The notes beneath the pieces were generated by a model. The model was not told where the DNA came from, made no database searches, and saw only the letters and a program-made list of their open reading frames with translations. The translations under genes were made by a program, and so were the position numbers. Of a stretch of 64,000 bases of DNA, positions 19,913-28,865 are shown in pieces; position 1 is the first letter of the stretch, and each line of letters opens with the position of its first letter. The DNA is from Palsa-883 sp963826975. Its GTDB lineage: Bacteria; Pseudomonadota; Alphaproteobacteria; Acetobacterales; Acetobacteraceae. The DNA is taken from the NCBI GenBank assembly GCA_963826975.1, contig CAWGZJ010000011.1:744001-808000 (forward strand). The letters are read 5' to 3'.

Positions 19913-21257
19913 GCAATTCCGGACCTCCACCTTCCGCCTGACCCTGGTCATTGCCGGCCTGTTCGTGGTTTGCGTTGCGGTCCTGTTCGCAACGATTGAC
20001 TGGTACGCGATGGGGACGCTGCAGGCGGATCTGCAAACCACCGTATCGGCACGACTTGCGGCCATCATGGAGAACCACGCGCAGTCGGACGAAGCGATGC
20101 TCATAAGGAACGTCAAGGAGGTACTCGAGCAGGATCCGGGTGCCTACGTTCTTCTGCTGGCTGCTGATGGTCAGCGTCTCGCGGGCAATGTCACGGTGAA
20201 TACTCGGCACGCTGGCTGGATTTCACTGGTCATACCCCGACCAGGTCCCGATGGCATCTCCCATCGGCATCCCGTTATTGCCCGGGGCGTACAACTGCCC
20301 GATGGTGGCTACCTCCTGGTCGGTCAGGATGCGTTTGCACTGGACGAAGTGCGAGAGCTGATCGCCCGAGCTTTCGGCGTGGGTGGCGCGCTGACCTTGG
20401 CTTTCGCCCTTGCCGGCGGCTTTCTGGTAAGTCGAGGCATCCTGCACCGATTGGCAATAGTCGGTCAGGCCAGCCAGGAGATCATGCATGGCGACATGTC
20501 GCGGCGACTCCCGACGCGCGGCACCGACGACGAATTCGACCAGTTGGTTGTCGGCTTCAACGCGTTGCTGGATCGCATCGGCATGCTGATGGAGAGGATG
20601 CGGCAGGTCACCAATGACGTTGCGCACGATCTTCGCACACCGCTGACCCGAATGCGGACCCGTCTGGAAGAGGTACGCCGGCGACCCCGCGACGCCAACG
20701 AGTACGAGGCCGCAATCGACCGCTCGATCGCGGACACCGAGGCGCTGTTGGACACTTTCGCGGCGCTTTTGCGCATAGCGCAAATCGAGGCGACAACTGA
20801 CACAGGGACTTTGGCAGAAGTTGAGGCAACGGCCCTCATCGCCACGGTCGTCGAGCTCTACGAGCCATTGGCAGAGGAGCGAAACCAATCGATCAAAGGC
20901 CATGCCCGCGAATTCAGCATTCACGGCGACCGGGAATTGCTGATCCAGATGCTTGGCAATCTCGTCGAGAACGCCTGCCGGCATACGCCGCCGGGAACTC
21001 GAATCGAGGTCGGCGCGATGCTGTCAGGCGACCTGCCGATACTATGGGTGCAGGATGACGGGCCGGGTATACCAGACAATGAACGTGACCGGGTGTTCCG
21101 TCCGTTCTATAGGTTGGATGCCAGCCGCACGGCACCGGGCAACGGGCTCGGCCTAAGTCTGGTGGCGGCTATCGCGGAGCGCCACCGTGGTAGCGTCGTG
21201 CTCAGCGACGCGGCCCCGGGATTACGGATCGAGGTCCGCATTCCACAGCATCGGTGA
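19890..21257 (+). CDS. Sensor histidine kinase
   Basis: 455-residue membrane kinase partner of the regulator at 19235, with which it overlaps by 23 bases. It has a first helix at about 15-38, a periplasmic sensing region to about 160, a second helix at about 163-185, a HAMP linker, the H-box NDVAHDLRTPLTRM with phosphorylated H246, and a C-terminal ATPase domain with LGNLVENACRHTPPG (N box), DDGPGIPDNERD (G1) and GNGLGLSLV (G2). The architecture is that of CusS/QseC-type kinases. The signal is not predictable from sequence. Confidence 0.93.
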   Translation: MQFAHLGRQFRTSTFRLTLVIAGLFVVCVAVLFATIDWYAMGTLQADLQTTVSARLAAIMENHAQSDEAMLIRNVKEVLEQDPGAYVLLLAADGQRLAGNVTVNTRHAGWISLVIPRPGPDGISHRHPVIARGVQLPDGGYLLVGQDAFALDEVRELIARAFGVGGALTLAFALAGGFLVSRGILHRLAIVGQASQEIMHGDMSRRLPTRGTDDEFDQLVVGFNALLDRIGMLMERMRQVTNDVAHDLRTPLTRMRTRLEEVRRRPRDANEYEAAIDRSIADTEALLDTFAALLRIAQIEATTDTGTLAEVEATALIATVVELYEPLAEERNQSIKGHAREFSIHGDRELLIQMLGNLVENACRHTPPGTRIEVGAMLSGDLPILWVQDDGPGIPDNERDRVFRPFYRLDASRTAPGNGLGLSLVAAIAERHRGSVVLSDAAPGLRIEVRIPQHR

Positions 21258-21460
21258 GCATCGGCCTGATCCACAAGCGAATTCTGGCTGGCCGGACATC
21301 ACGTTACCGATTCCCAGTACCTGATACAAGCGTCTCATAATCCCGTTTCCTCGAGGATGGCGCTGAGAGTCCTGGGGCGGCCATGCTTACGGCCGCGCGG
21401 TCTGCGCGCCATCACACCTGTTGGTGCGGCATTTGATTTTGGATGGGAGCACGGACGCGG

Positions 21461-22330
21461 ATGACGACACGCAACAACCGATTTGCTGCGACGATGCTCA
21501 ACAAAGTGCCGGAAGTCACAATCTATTTCTGGACCATCAAGATATTATGCACCACGGTCGGCGAGACAGCGTCGGACTACCTGAATGAGAGTCTCGGATT
21601 TGGTCTGACCCGAACAAGCGCGGTCATGAGCGTGCTGCTCGTCGTCATTCTGGTAGCGCAGTTCAAGGCAAGAAAATACAATCCCACGCTCTATTGGGTT
21701 TCCGTCGTGATGATCAGCATCATTGGCACGCTGATCACGGACAACCTGTCGGACAATATCGGCGTGCCCCTCGAAGTGTCGACCATCGTGTTTTCGATCG
21801 TTCTCGGCATCGTCTTCCTCACTTGGTACGCATTCGAGAAGACGCTTTCCATTCACACAATCATGACAACCAGGCGCGAGTCATTCTACTGGCTGGCCAT
21901 TCTGTTCACCTTCGCGCTGGGTACCGCGGCGGGAGACCTGTCGGCAGAGCGACTGCAACTTGGGTATCTGGTGTCGATATTCATATTCGGCGGTCTGCTT
22001 GCCCTGGTAGCGCTCGCCTACTATGGTCTCCGAGCAAATGCGGTTCTGGCATTTTGGCTCGCATATATTCTGACGCGCCCACTCGGTGCCTCGATCGGCG
22101 ACTTCCTCTCGCAAGCACGCGCCGACGGAGGCCTTGGGCTGGGGCCAACCGAGACGAGCTACCTGTTCCTGGCAGCGATCCTGGCCCTGGTCGGTTACCT
22201 GACGGTCACGCGAAAGGATGAGATCCGCGGGTCTGTCCAGCCGCAGGGAGCTCCGGTGTTCGTTCGGCATGTGGCTACTGCAAATGCGGAGAGCGATCGC
22301 GGAACGGATCGCGATGGCACGGCAAACTGA
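21461..22330 (+). CDS. COG4705-type multi-spanning membrane protein
   Basis: About 289 residues with eight likely helices and no known enzymatic motif. Four related helix-start motifs repeat along the chain: TVGETASDYLNESLG, GTLITDNLSDNIG, GTAAGDLSAERL and GASIGDFLSQA. Each has a glycine plus acidic residues at a membrane edge, as expected for an internally duplicated carrier. COG4705 proteins are annotated as conserved membrane-anchored proteins of unknown role. The four acidic pairs could form a cation path, which is inference. The start at 21461 is chosen by GGGAG upstream; 21443 is also in frame. It follows the two-component pair and may be one of its targets. Confidence 0.8.
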   Translation: MTTRNNRFAATMLNKVPEVTIYFWTIKILCTTVGETASDYLNESLGFGLTRTSAVMSVLLVVILVAQFKARKYNPTLYWVSVVMISIIGTLITDNLSDNIGVPLEVSTIVFSIVLGIVFLTWYAFEKTLSIHTIMTTRRESFYWLAILFTFALGTAAGDLSAERLQLGYLVSIFIFGGLLALVALAYYGLRANAVLAFWLAYILTRPLGASIGDFLSQARADGGLGLGPTETSYLFLAAILALVGYLTVTRKDEIRGSVQPQGAPVFVRHVATANAESDRGTDRDGTAN

Positions 22331-22503
22331 TCACCAGCGTCGGCGTGTCGCGCATCGACAACACCAGTCGAGCAGTGCAGAAATGTCGAAGTCTCCACCC
22401 GGCCCTGCCGTACACGACTACGTCGCTCGACGGCTCGGCTCCACCCCTCTCGAACATTCAGGCAGGGCGACCTATTGGCAGGTGCTGGCCGAGCGGACGA
22501 TCA

Positions 22504-22560
22504 GCTTTGGAGTGTCCAACGGCGACAAGCAGACGTTCGTTCTTGGAAATTGTCGACGGC
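22504..22560. repeat. Dispersed intergenic repeat, copy 2
   Basis: Begins GCTTTGGAGTGTCCAACGGC and ends AAATTGTCGACGG, matching 12620-12678 in the same orientation with scattered substitutions. Confidence 0.6.
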
Positions 22561-22801
22561 AGGTAGCTACCCAGAGCGGTCTTTCGGCGACGCAATCGGT
22601 TGGTTCCCCATATGATATCGATATTACATTAAAACTATTGCCCCAGCTTGGCATTCCCCATACCGCCAGCGGTTTCCGGAACACCGAGTTGCCGCCTACC
22701 CGCAAGATTGCCGGGCGAAGGCGCGGCATCCACGACTTCAAGTCGCCCTTGCGACTCTGCGGACGCAAGGGCCTGGATGGTCTCGCGCAGTATGGTCAGC
22801 G

Positions 22802-22945
22802 TTAGGAGCCCCCACATGGCCATCGCGGGCGAAGGGGCGCCCGCCTAGCCGAGAGATCCAGCGGCGCCAGCAAGGCCCCAACGAACGTCGCCAGGATCAG
22901 GACGCCCAAGGGGGTGCCAAAAGCGACCAGGATTGTCGCGGTCAT
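22802..22945 (-). CDS. Possible small membrane protein (47 aa)
   Basis: A 47-residue frame starting MTATILVAFGTPLGVLILAT with one strong hydrophobic helix and a basic, arginine- and proline-rich tail. A good ribosome-binding site (CAGGAG) lies eight bases ahead of the ATG. No family is recognised. It sits downstream of another small frame (22992-23114) and of the orphan regulator on the same strand. Short length and lack of homologues I can recall keep confidence low. Confidence 0.35.
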   Translation of the reverse strand: MTATILVAFGTPLGVLILATFVGALLAPLDLSARRAPLRPRWPCGGS

Positions 22946-22991
22946 AAGTCGAGCTCCTGCCGGGGTGCCTCAGTCGCCGGTGGGTCAGTTG

Positions 22992-23114
22992 TTATTGAGG
23001 GCGAGAGCCGGCGCATACCGGTAGGCCTGCGATCCCTGCGGGGCAGCGGGTGGCGAGCACGCCCTGAGCGCGAGGGCCGAGAACGGCCGCCAGCGTGAGG
23101 AACATGATCTTCAT
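22992..23114 (-). CDS. Possible small exported peptide (40 aa)
   Basis: A 40-residue frame, MKIMFLTLAAVLGPRAQGVL followed by a Cys/Gly/Pro-containing tail, with AGGAGAACGACA directly ahead of the ATG. The N-terminus resembles a signal peptide, although PR interrupts the end of the hydrophobic core. It could be a truncated secreted protein. It lies 180 bp downstream of the orphan response regulator gene on the same strand. Confidence 0.35.
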   Translation of the reverse strand: MKIMFLTLAAVLGPRAQGVLATRCPAGIAGLPVCAGSRPQ

Positions 23115-23295
23115 TGTCGTTCTCCTGATCGTGCGCGGATTGCACTTGGGTTGATCTCGCCGGTGTGGCGTCTCAGATGCTCCACGCGAGGCAGACCGTA
23201 TCGAGCGGCAATTCACCGCCCCATCGCCTGTGCTTAAAATCCACTTCAGGTCGTGCTCGTGAAGCGCATCGCGCAATGTGCCGCGGAAGGGAACG

Positions 23296-23997
23296 CTACG
23301 GTTCCAGGGCCTTCGCCTCATCGACAGGCCCGCGAATCATGTATCCAGCCCCCAAGACCGTGTGGATTAGCGCATGCGCGAACCCCTGGTCTATTTTCTG
23401 TCTCAGGCGGTGCATGTGCATGTCGATGATGTTGCCCCGTGGATCGAAATCATAATTCCACGCTGCTTCCAGCAGCATGGATCGGGTGACCACCTGGCCC
23501 GCGTGGCGCATTAATTGTTCCAGCAACAGGAATTCACGGTGCTGCAGCCGCACCGGCTGACCTGCGCGGCTGGCCTGCCGCGCCTGGGTATCCAGCTCGA
23601 GGTCGGCGACGCGCAACACCGCCAGCCGCTGCGTCCGGTCCACCCGGCGCGCCAGTGAGTCCAGCCGCGCCAGTACTTCTGAAAAGGCATAGGGTTTGGC
23701 CAGATAATCGTCGCAACCGGCCTGCAAGCCTTCCACTTTTTCCGCAGAGCTGCCGATGGCACTCAGCATCAGTACGGGCATCACGGCGCCTTTTGCGCGC
23801 AGCCGACGCACCAGTGTCAGCCCATCCAGCGTCGGCAGGCGCCGGTCCACGATCAACGCGTCATAAATCCCTTCCAGTGCCAACGCCAGCCCGGTCTCGC
23901 CCTCTGCCGCGTGGTCGACGACATGGCCGCTTTCGCTCAGACCACGGAGTAGGTAACGCGCGGTGCGGCTGTCATCCTCGATGATCAGCAGGCGCAT
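23296..23997 (-). CDS. Orphan OmpR-family response regulator
   Basis: 233 residues: receiver domain with E7-D8-D9, phospho-acceptor D51 (ALIVDRRLP) and the YLAKPYAF lysine segment, then a winged-helix domain ending in IHTVLGAGYMIRGP. No kinase gene adjoins it. It is divergent from the second regulator/kinase pair, with the motif at 24028-24047 in the shared 149-bp region. Similarity to the other two island regulators (shared LMRHAGQVVTR) suggests duplication, and it may take its phosphate from one of the two kinases nearby. Confidence 0.92.
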   Translation of the reverse strand: MRLLIIEDDSRTARYLLRGLSESGHVVDHAAEGETGLALALEGIYDALIVDRRLPTLDGLTLVRRLRAKGAVMPVLMLSAIGSSAEKVEGLQAGCDDYLAKPYAFSEVLARLDSLARRVDRTQRLAVLRVADLELDTQARQASRAGQPVRLQHREFLLLEQLMRHAGQVVTRSMLLEAAWNYDFDPRGNIIDMHMHRLRQKIDQGFAHALIHTVLGAGYMIRGPVDEAKALEP

Positions 23998-24027
23998 GCG
24001 AACCTCCCTCGTCTTGATGAACTAAAG

Positions 24028-24047
24028 TTTATCCTCGGGCGAAGCGG
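24028..24047 (+). promoter_or_regulatory. Shared 20-bp motif, copy 1
   Basis: TTTATCCTCGGGCGAAGCGG, 17 of 20 positions conserved with copies at 26195-26214 and 30450-30469. It lies 100 bp upstream of the regulator at 24147 and 30 bp from the start of the divergent orphan regulator. Confidence 0.45.
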
Positions 24048-24146
24048 GCTTTTCTAGTCGGCTGGCAGAACCCATCATAGTCGAAAATTGATGTGGCGGC
24101 GTTCGCGGCGATCCCCCAACGCAGCCTGTTCCGAGGTGCGACCCAT

Positions 24147-24833
24147 ATGACTCGCGTTCTGGTGGTGGAGGACGATTCGCAGACGGCTGAGGAAATCAGG
24201 GCCGCGCTGGCTGATCACGGCTTTGCGGTTGAGTGCGCCGGCAATGGCCGCGATGGGCTGCTGAAGGCGGCGGCCGAAACCTACGATGCCATCGTGCTCG
24301 ACCGCATGTTGCCCGGCGGACTCGACGGTCTCGGCGTGCTGGCAACGTTGCGCGCGGCAGGTGTGGAATCGCCCGTATTGATCCTCAGTGCGCTTTCTGG
24401 GGTGGATGAGCGCGTGCGTGGCCTCCGCGCCGGCGGCGATGACTACCTGACCAAGCCGTTCGACTTCCTGGAGCTGACCGCGCGGTTGGACGTGCTGCTC
24501 CGGCGCCATGCCAGGCCTCCGCAACGTGAGACCATGCTGCGCGTCGGCCGGCTGGAGATGGACCTGCTGACCCATACCGTCAGCCATGCCGGCAAGCCGG
24601 TTGAGCTGCTGCCGCGCGAGTATCGCCTGCTGGAATGCCTGATGCGGCACGCCGGGCAGGTCGTCACCCGCACCATGCTGTTCGAGGACGTCTGGAACTA
24701 CCATCACATCGAACCGACCAACGTTATTGACGTACATATCGGCAAGCTTCGGCGGAAGATCGACCCCGACGGGATCGTCTCGATGATCCAGACCGTGCGC
24801 GGCGCCGGGTATATCCTTCGTGCGCCTGGCTGA
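24147..24833 (+). CDS. OmpR-family response regulator (second pair)
   Basis: 228-residue regulator. Receiver: E8-D9-D10, phospho-acceptor D52 (AIVLDRMLPGG) and YLTKPFDF; winged-helix domain with LLPREYRLLECLMRHAGQVV and a closing IQTVRGAGYILRAPG. Regulators of this type next to copC/copD-like genes are often CopR/CusR. Its gene overlaps the kinase gene by 14 bases. The motif at 24028-24047 lies upstream and recurs before the DUF305 and msrP genes, which makes this regulator the first candidate to bind it. Confidence 0.93.
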   Translation: MTRVLVVEDDSQTAEEIRAALADHGFAVECAGNGRDGLLKAAAETYDAIVLDRMLPGGLDGLGVLATLRAAGVESPVLILSALSGVDERVRGLRAGGDDYLTKPFDFLELTARLDVLLRRHARPPQRETMLRVGRLEMDLLTHTVSHAGKPVELLPREYRLLECLMRHAGQVVTRTMLFEDVWNYHHIEPTNVIDVHIGKLRRKIDPDGIVSMIQTVRGAGYILRAPG

Positions 24834-26187
24834 GCTGCACCGCACGACCAGCTTTCGGCTGGCGATGCTGTTTCTGCTGCTGTTCGGCACAGCCGCGCTG
24901 CTTCTATGCGGGTTTCTTTACTGGCAAACTAAGGATTTCCTCTCCGAGCGCGCGGACGAAACGCTCGTGACGGAGCAAGCTGCTTTCGACGGCCTGGATG
25001 CATCGGAATTGCGCGAGTTGCTCGTCGCCCATGCGGTGATGGATCCGCACCTGGAACGGCCTTTCGCCTTGTTCGGACCGGCCGGCGAACGTGTCGCCGG
25101 CAATCCGGTGGGACCGCCGGATTTCCAGGTACTGGCCCAGCCGAGCGATCAGCCCTTCACGTTTACCCTGCGGCGCGACGATCGCCCCGTCTACTTCCGC
25201 GGTCTGATCCGCCACCTTCCGGACAGGCAGTACCTGCTCGTTGCCCAGGACATGACGAGCATCCGCGCCTTCGGCAACCTGCTGCTGGAATCCTGCCTAT
25301 GGGGCGGTCTGGCCACCGTCCTGCTCGGCCTGACCGGGGCGGCCATCGCCGGCGCGGATGCGCTTCGTCGCATCGAAGGCGTCACCGGAGCCATTCAGCG
25401 CATCGTCCGCGGCGACCTGACGGGCCGGCTGCCCACGCGCGGCGATTCCGGCGATCTCGACCGGCTGGTGCAGGAGATCAACTTCATGCTGGCGGAGATC
25501 GAGCGCCTGATGCTGGAGGTGAAGGGCGTCTGTGACAACGTTGCCCATGATCTTCGAACGCCGCTAACACGTTTGCTCGCCGGGCTGGAGCGTACGCGCC
25601 GGCGTGGCGGATCGGCGGAGGATTACGCCGCCGCGGTGGACGAGGCCATCCAGGAAATCCGCAGTCTCCTGAAGACTTTCGCCGCCATGCTGCGTATTGC
25701 CGAGGTGGAAAGTGGCGCACGCCGCGCCGGTTTCACCAACCTGGACCTGTCGCAGATAACCGCGGACGTCATAGAATTTTACGAGCCGATGGCAGAGCAA
25801 AAGGGCGTTGTGCTGTTGCAGGCATGTGATAGTGCCGTGGTGATGCACGGCGATCCCAACCTTCTGTTCGAGGCCATCGGCAATCTGGTGGACAATGCGC
25901 TGAAGTTCACGCCGCCTGGCGGCCAGGTGGGCGTGCGCAGCTTTGCCAGCGACGACGGCCAGGGCATCGAGGTTACGGATACCGGTCCGGGTATCCCGCT
26001 CGATCAGCGCGAGGATGTACTGCGCCGTTTCTATCGGACAGAAGAGAGCCGCCATACCCCAGGCAGCGGCCTTGGCCTGGCATTGGTCGCGGGCGTTGCC
26101 GGACTGCACGAGATGGCGGTTCACATCACCGATGCAGATCCAGGTTGCAGGATCACACTGATTGGTACGCGCCGCCAGCGAAGCTGA
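24820..26187 (+). CDS. Sensor histidine kinase (second pair)
   Basis: 455 residues, starting at GTG 24820 inside the regulator gene. First helix at about 13-35, a periplasmic region of about 120 residues, second helix at about 160-180, HAMP with RGDLTGRLPTRGDSGDLDRL, H-box NVAHDLRTPLTRL with H243, and an ATPase domain with IGNLVDNALKFTPPGG, VTDTGPGIP and GSGLGLALVAGV. Same architecture as the kinase at 19890. Located directly before the copper-type block, so a periplasmic metal or redox signal is a reasonable guess, not shown by sequence. Confidence 0.93.
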   Translation: MRLAELHRTTSFRLAMLFLLLFGTAALLLCGFLYWQTKDFLSERADETLVTEQAAFDGLDASELRELLVAHAVMDPHLERPFALFGPAGERVAGNPVGPPDFQVLAQPSDQPFTFTLRRDDRPVYFRGLIRHLPDRQYLLVAQDMTSIRAFGNLLLESCLWGGLATVLLGLTGAAIAGADALRRIEGVTGAIQRIVRGDLTGRLPTRGDSGDLDRLVQEINFMLAEIERLMLEVKGVCDNVAHDLRTPLTRLLAGLERTRRRGGSAEDYAAAVDEAIQEIRSLLKTFAAMLRIAEVESGARRAGFTNLDLSQITADVIEFYEPMAEQKGVVLLQACDSAVVMHGDPNLLFEAIGNLVDNALKFTPPGGQVGVRSFASDDGQGIEVTDTGPGIPLDQREDVLRRFYRTEESRHTPGSGLGLALVAGVAGLHEMAVHITDADPGCRITLIGTRRQRS

Positions 26188-26194
26188 AACCGAT

Positions 26195-26214
26195 TTTAGC
26201 CGCGGGCGAAGCGG
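26195..26214 (+). promoter_or_regulatory. Shared 20-bp motif, copy 2
   Basis: TTTAGCCGCGGGCGAAGCGG, preceded by AAACCGAT as in copy 3. It lies about 110 bp upstream of the DUF305 gene start and directly after the kinase stop codon. Confidence 0.45.
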
Positions 26215-26326
26215 CAATTATTTGCCAAGCCTTATGTAGCATTCCGACGCAGGGCACTGATCGCCCTGCGCAGATCGGTCGTTCGGACGTTCCGGTCCTA
26301 CAGCTTGGTTAATGACAGAGAAGATC

Positions 26327-27238
26327 ATGAAAATCACTAGACCCCCGGCAGTGCGGTTCCTGCCACCAACGCTGCTGCGCGCAAACAAAACATGCACGAA
26401 CATCGGCCGCATTCTCTCATCTGTGCTTGTTGCCAGTGGAGTGTCGCTTGCAGCGGTGAACGGTATCTCGCCGGCAAGCGCCGCCGTCGCGTCCAATCTG
26501 ACGAAGGAGCAGCCTTTTGTCGACGAGAACAACACCGCGATGGCGAAGATGATGGCGGCCATGGCGATCAAGCCAACAGGGGATATCGATCGTGATTTCG
26601 TCGCGATGATGATCCCGCACCACCAGGGCGCAATCGACATGGTTCAGGCCGAATTGCGCTACGGTCATAACCAGCAACTTCTGCGCATTTCCCAGGAAAT
26701 CGTCGTGGAACAGCTTCAGGAAATCGCCGCAATGCGCATCGCGGTTGGCGAGAAAGTGTCTCCTTACGAGGCGATGCTCGCGGCGAGCGCGCCGGGTGCG
26801 CCAGCGGCGGTCACTCCGGCGCGGGTGCCGCCGGGGCCCCCAGCAACGCTCTCGGTAGCGGCGGAAGGTCCGTTCCTCAGAGAAAACGACACCGTCATGA
26901 CCAAGATGATCGACGATATGACGATCAAGCCGACCGGTGATATCGACCGCGACTTTGTGGCCGAGATGGTCCCGCACCATCAGGGCGCGATCGACATGGC
27001 TCAGGCCGAATTGCGCCACGGCCACAACGCGCAACTGCGGCGCATCGCCCAGGAAATCATCGTCGAGGAGATACAGGAAATTACTCTGATGCGCCTGGCG
27101 GTCGGCGAAGCACTGCCGCCTTCGATCGCCTCGCCGACCGATCCGTCACAGGTTCAGGTGCCGAAAGCTGAAACGGCCATCCGGCCGGCGCCGCAGACGT
27201 CGATGCAGATGGCTCCCCACCAGACAACCATGAAGTAG
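26327..27238 (+). CDS. Periplasmic tandem DUF305 protein, probable metal-binding
   Basis: 303 residues with a signal peptide (cleavage near SPASAAVA, residue 53) and two copies of the DUF305 ferritin-like helical module. Each copy carries IKPTGDIDRDFV followed by an M-x-PHHQGAIDM motif and a helix with E(L)RxGHN. The copies are about 115 residues apart and joined by a proline-rich linker; the tail is Met/His-containing (MQMAPHQTTMK). DUF305 includes the cyanobacterial periplasmic copper binder CopM, so copper or other metal binding is inferred. The next gene follows at 12 bases with its own AGGAG, so both are one transcript. ATG 26312 is an alternative start. Confidence 0.85.
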   Translation: MKITRPPAVRFLPPTLLRANKTCTNIGRILSSVLVASGVSLAAVNGISPASAAVASNLTKEQPFVDENNTAMAKMMAAMAIKPTGDIDRDFVAMMIPHHQGAIDMVQAELRYGHNQQLLRISQEIVVEQLQEIAAMRIAVGEKVSPYEAMLAASAPGAPAAVTPARVPPGPPATLSVAAEGPFLRENDTVMTKMIDDMTIKPTGDIDRDFVAEMVPHHQGAIDMAQAELRHGHNAQLRRIAQEIIVEEIQEITLMRLAVGEALPPSIASPTDPSQVQVPKAETAIRPAPQTSMQMAPHQTTMK

Positions 27239-27250
27239 GAGAACCCAGAA

Positions 27251-28711
27251 ATGAAACGCACGATCTTGGCGGCCGCCCTTCTCGCAGGGACAGCGCTCGG
27301 CGGCGTTGGCACAGCATTGGCCGGGCAGGCCCCTTCGGGCACCGCGGCACCCGATATTCCGATCAGCTCCCATGATCGGGTTTATACGTCCGATCAGTTT
27401 TCCAACACGGTGTCGGTCGTCGATCCTTCGACCAACAAATTCCTTGGCGTGATCCGTCTCGGCGAGCCCTCGCCCGCGAATTTCAGCCCGCTCTACAAGG
27501 GGCAGGTGCTGGTGCACGGCATGGGCTTCTCGCCCGACCACCGCACCATCGGTGTCGTCTCCATCGGTTCGAATTCGGTCACGTTCATTGATACCGCGAC
27601 GAACACGGTGAAACACGTCACCTATGTCGGCCGTGCGCCGCACGAAGCGTTCTGGACTCAAGACGGCAAGGAGGTCTGGGTCACGGTGCGCGGAGAGAAC
27701 TACATCGACGTGCTCGATGGCCACACCTATCAAGAGAAGACGCGCATCACCACGCCGCCCGGCCCGGGAATGACGATCTTCTCGCCGAACGGCAAATACG
27801 CCTATGCCTGCAACTCGTTCAACCCGGTCACCGACGTGATCTCGGTCGCCGATCACAAGATCATCGCGACCGTGAAGCAGGCGAGCCCCTTCTGCCCCGA
27901 CATCGCCGCAACACCCGATGGCAAGCAAGTATGGTTCACGCTGAAGGATTCCGGCAAGACGGAAGTGTTCAATGCCCAGGCACCCTTCAATGTGCTGAAG
28001 GTACTCGACACCGGGCCTATCACCAACCACGTCAACATCGTGCACAACGCGAACGGAACATTCGCCTACGTAACCATCGGTGGCCTCAACGAGGTCAAGG
28101 TGTTCCGAACCAGCGACTTCTCACAGGTCGCCACGATTCCGACCGGCGCATTACCGCATGGGATCTGGCCTTCGGGCGACGGGACCCGGGTCTACGTGGG
28201 GCTGGAAAACGGAGATGGGGTTGCCGCGATTGATACGTTGACCAACAAGGTGATTGCGACGCCGTCAATCGGTCAGGCACCGCAGGCCCTTACCTACGTG
28301 CCCGACGCAGTTCCCTCCGGTCCCGGCACTCAGAATCTTCAACCGCTCGGCCTTGCAGGACGGGTCGCGCATCTCTCGCTCGCCGCCTCCGCCAAGGATA
28401 ACGGCAAGGCTCCCACCAGCGTCTCGTTGTTCGACCAGGGGCTGGTCCAGGTGCTGGAGGCTTCAGTTACGGGGTTGCAGCCGAAGCAGCCCTATGTGCT
28501 GGCGCTATCGGCAAAGCCGGATGGCACTGGCGCTCTGCAGCCGCTCTCCCCCTTCATGACCAATCCAGCGGGAGCGGCGATCGTCAATGCGATCGGACCG
28601 ATTCGCCAGTTCGTGGAGGCCGGAGACGCTGGTCAGCGCCAGTATCTTGTCATCGTCCCGGGCACGATAGACCAACCCGGCGCACCGGTGCAGGTCCAGG
28701 CGCAGTCATGA
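27251..28711 (+). CDS. Secreted YVTN/YncE-like beta-propeller protein
   Basis: 486 residues with a clean signal peptide (MKRTILAAALLAGTALGG, cleavage near ALAG). The body is a seven-bladed propeller with repeated NTVSVVDPSTN, NSVTFIDTATN and DGVAAIDTLTN strands, the usual YVTN pattern. A C-terminal beta-rich domain follows from about residue 375. Such proteins act in the periplasm as binding or scaffold modules, and some sit with copper or c-type redox proteins. It is co-transcribed with the DUF305 gene, and a strong hairpin terminator follows the stop. The exact role is not known. Confidence 0.85.
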   Translation: MKRTILAAALLAGTALGGVGTALAGQAPSGTAAPDIPISSHDRVYTSDQFSNTVSVVDPSTNKFLGVIRLGEPSPANFSPLYKGQVLVHGMGFSPDHRTIGVVSIGSNSVTFIDTATNTVKHVTYVGRAPHEAFWTQDGKEVWVTVRGENYIDVLDGHTYQEKTRITTPPGPGMTIFSPNGKYAYACNSFNPVTDVISVADHKIIATVKQASPFCPDIAATPDGKQVWFTLKDSGKTEVFNAQAPFNVLKVLDTGPITNHVNIVHNANGTFAYVTIGGLNEVKVFRTSDFSQVATIPTGALPHGIWPSGDGTRVYVGLENGDGVAAIDTLTNKVIATPSIGQAPQALTYVPDAVPSGPGTQNLQPLGLAGRVAHLSLAASAKDNGKAPTSVSLFDQGLVQVLEASVTGLQPKQPYVLALSAKPDGTGALQPLSPFMTNPAGAAIVNAIGPIRQFVEAGDAGQRQYLVIVPGTIDQPGAPVQVQAQS

Positions 28712-28716
28712 GCAAT

Positions 28717-28765
28717 GGCCGCCCTGCTTCCGATCGCCGGAAAAACGATCGGATGCAGGGCGGCC
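28717..28765 (+). terminator. Strong intrinsic-terminator-like hairpin
   Basis: Two 20-base arms (28717-28736 and 28746-28765) pair with a single mismatch around a nine-base A-rich loop, followed by TTCCTTCT. It lies six bases after the beta-propeller stop and ends that transcript before copC. Confidence 0.8.
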
Positions 28766-28865
28766 TTCCTTCTGGCCGGGACAAAGCTTCGCTTCGGGCG
28801 TTGAGCGCTTGCCGAAACGACCGCGGGGCGCGTCCGGCGAACCCATTTGGAAATGGAGACCTTCC

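Larger units (their letters stand above)
22331..23295. other. Mostly non-coding region with two possible small genes
   Basis: Nearly 1 kb between the COG4705 gene and the orphan regulator. It holds the second copy of a dispersed repeat (22504-22560) and two short minus-strand frames with good ribosome-binding sites (22992-23114 and 22802-22945), listed separately. Nothing else is supported. Confidence 0.5.
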
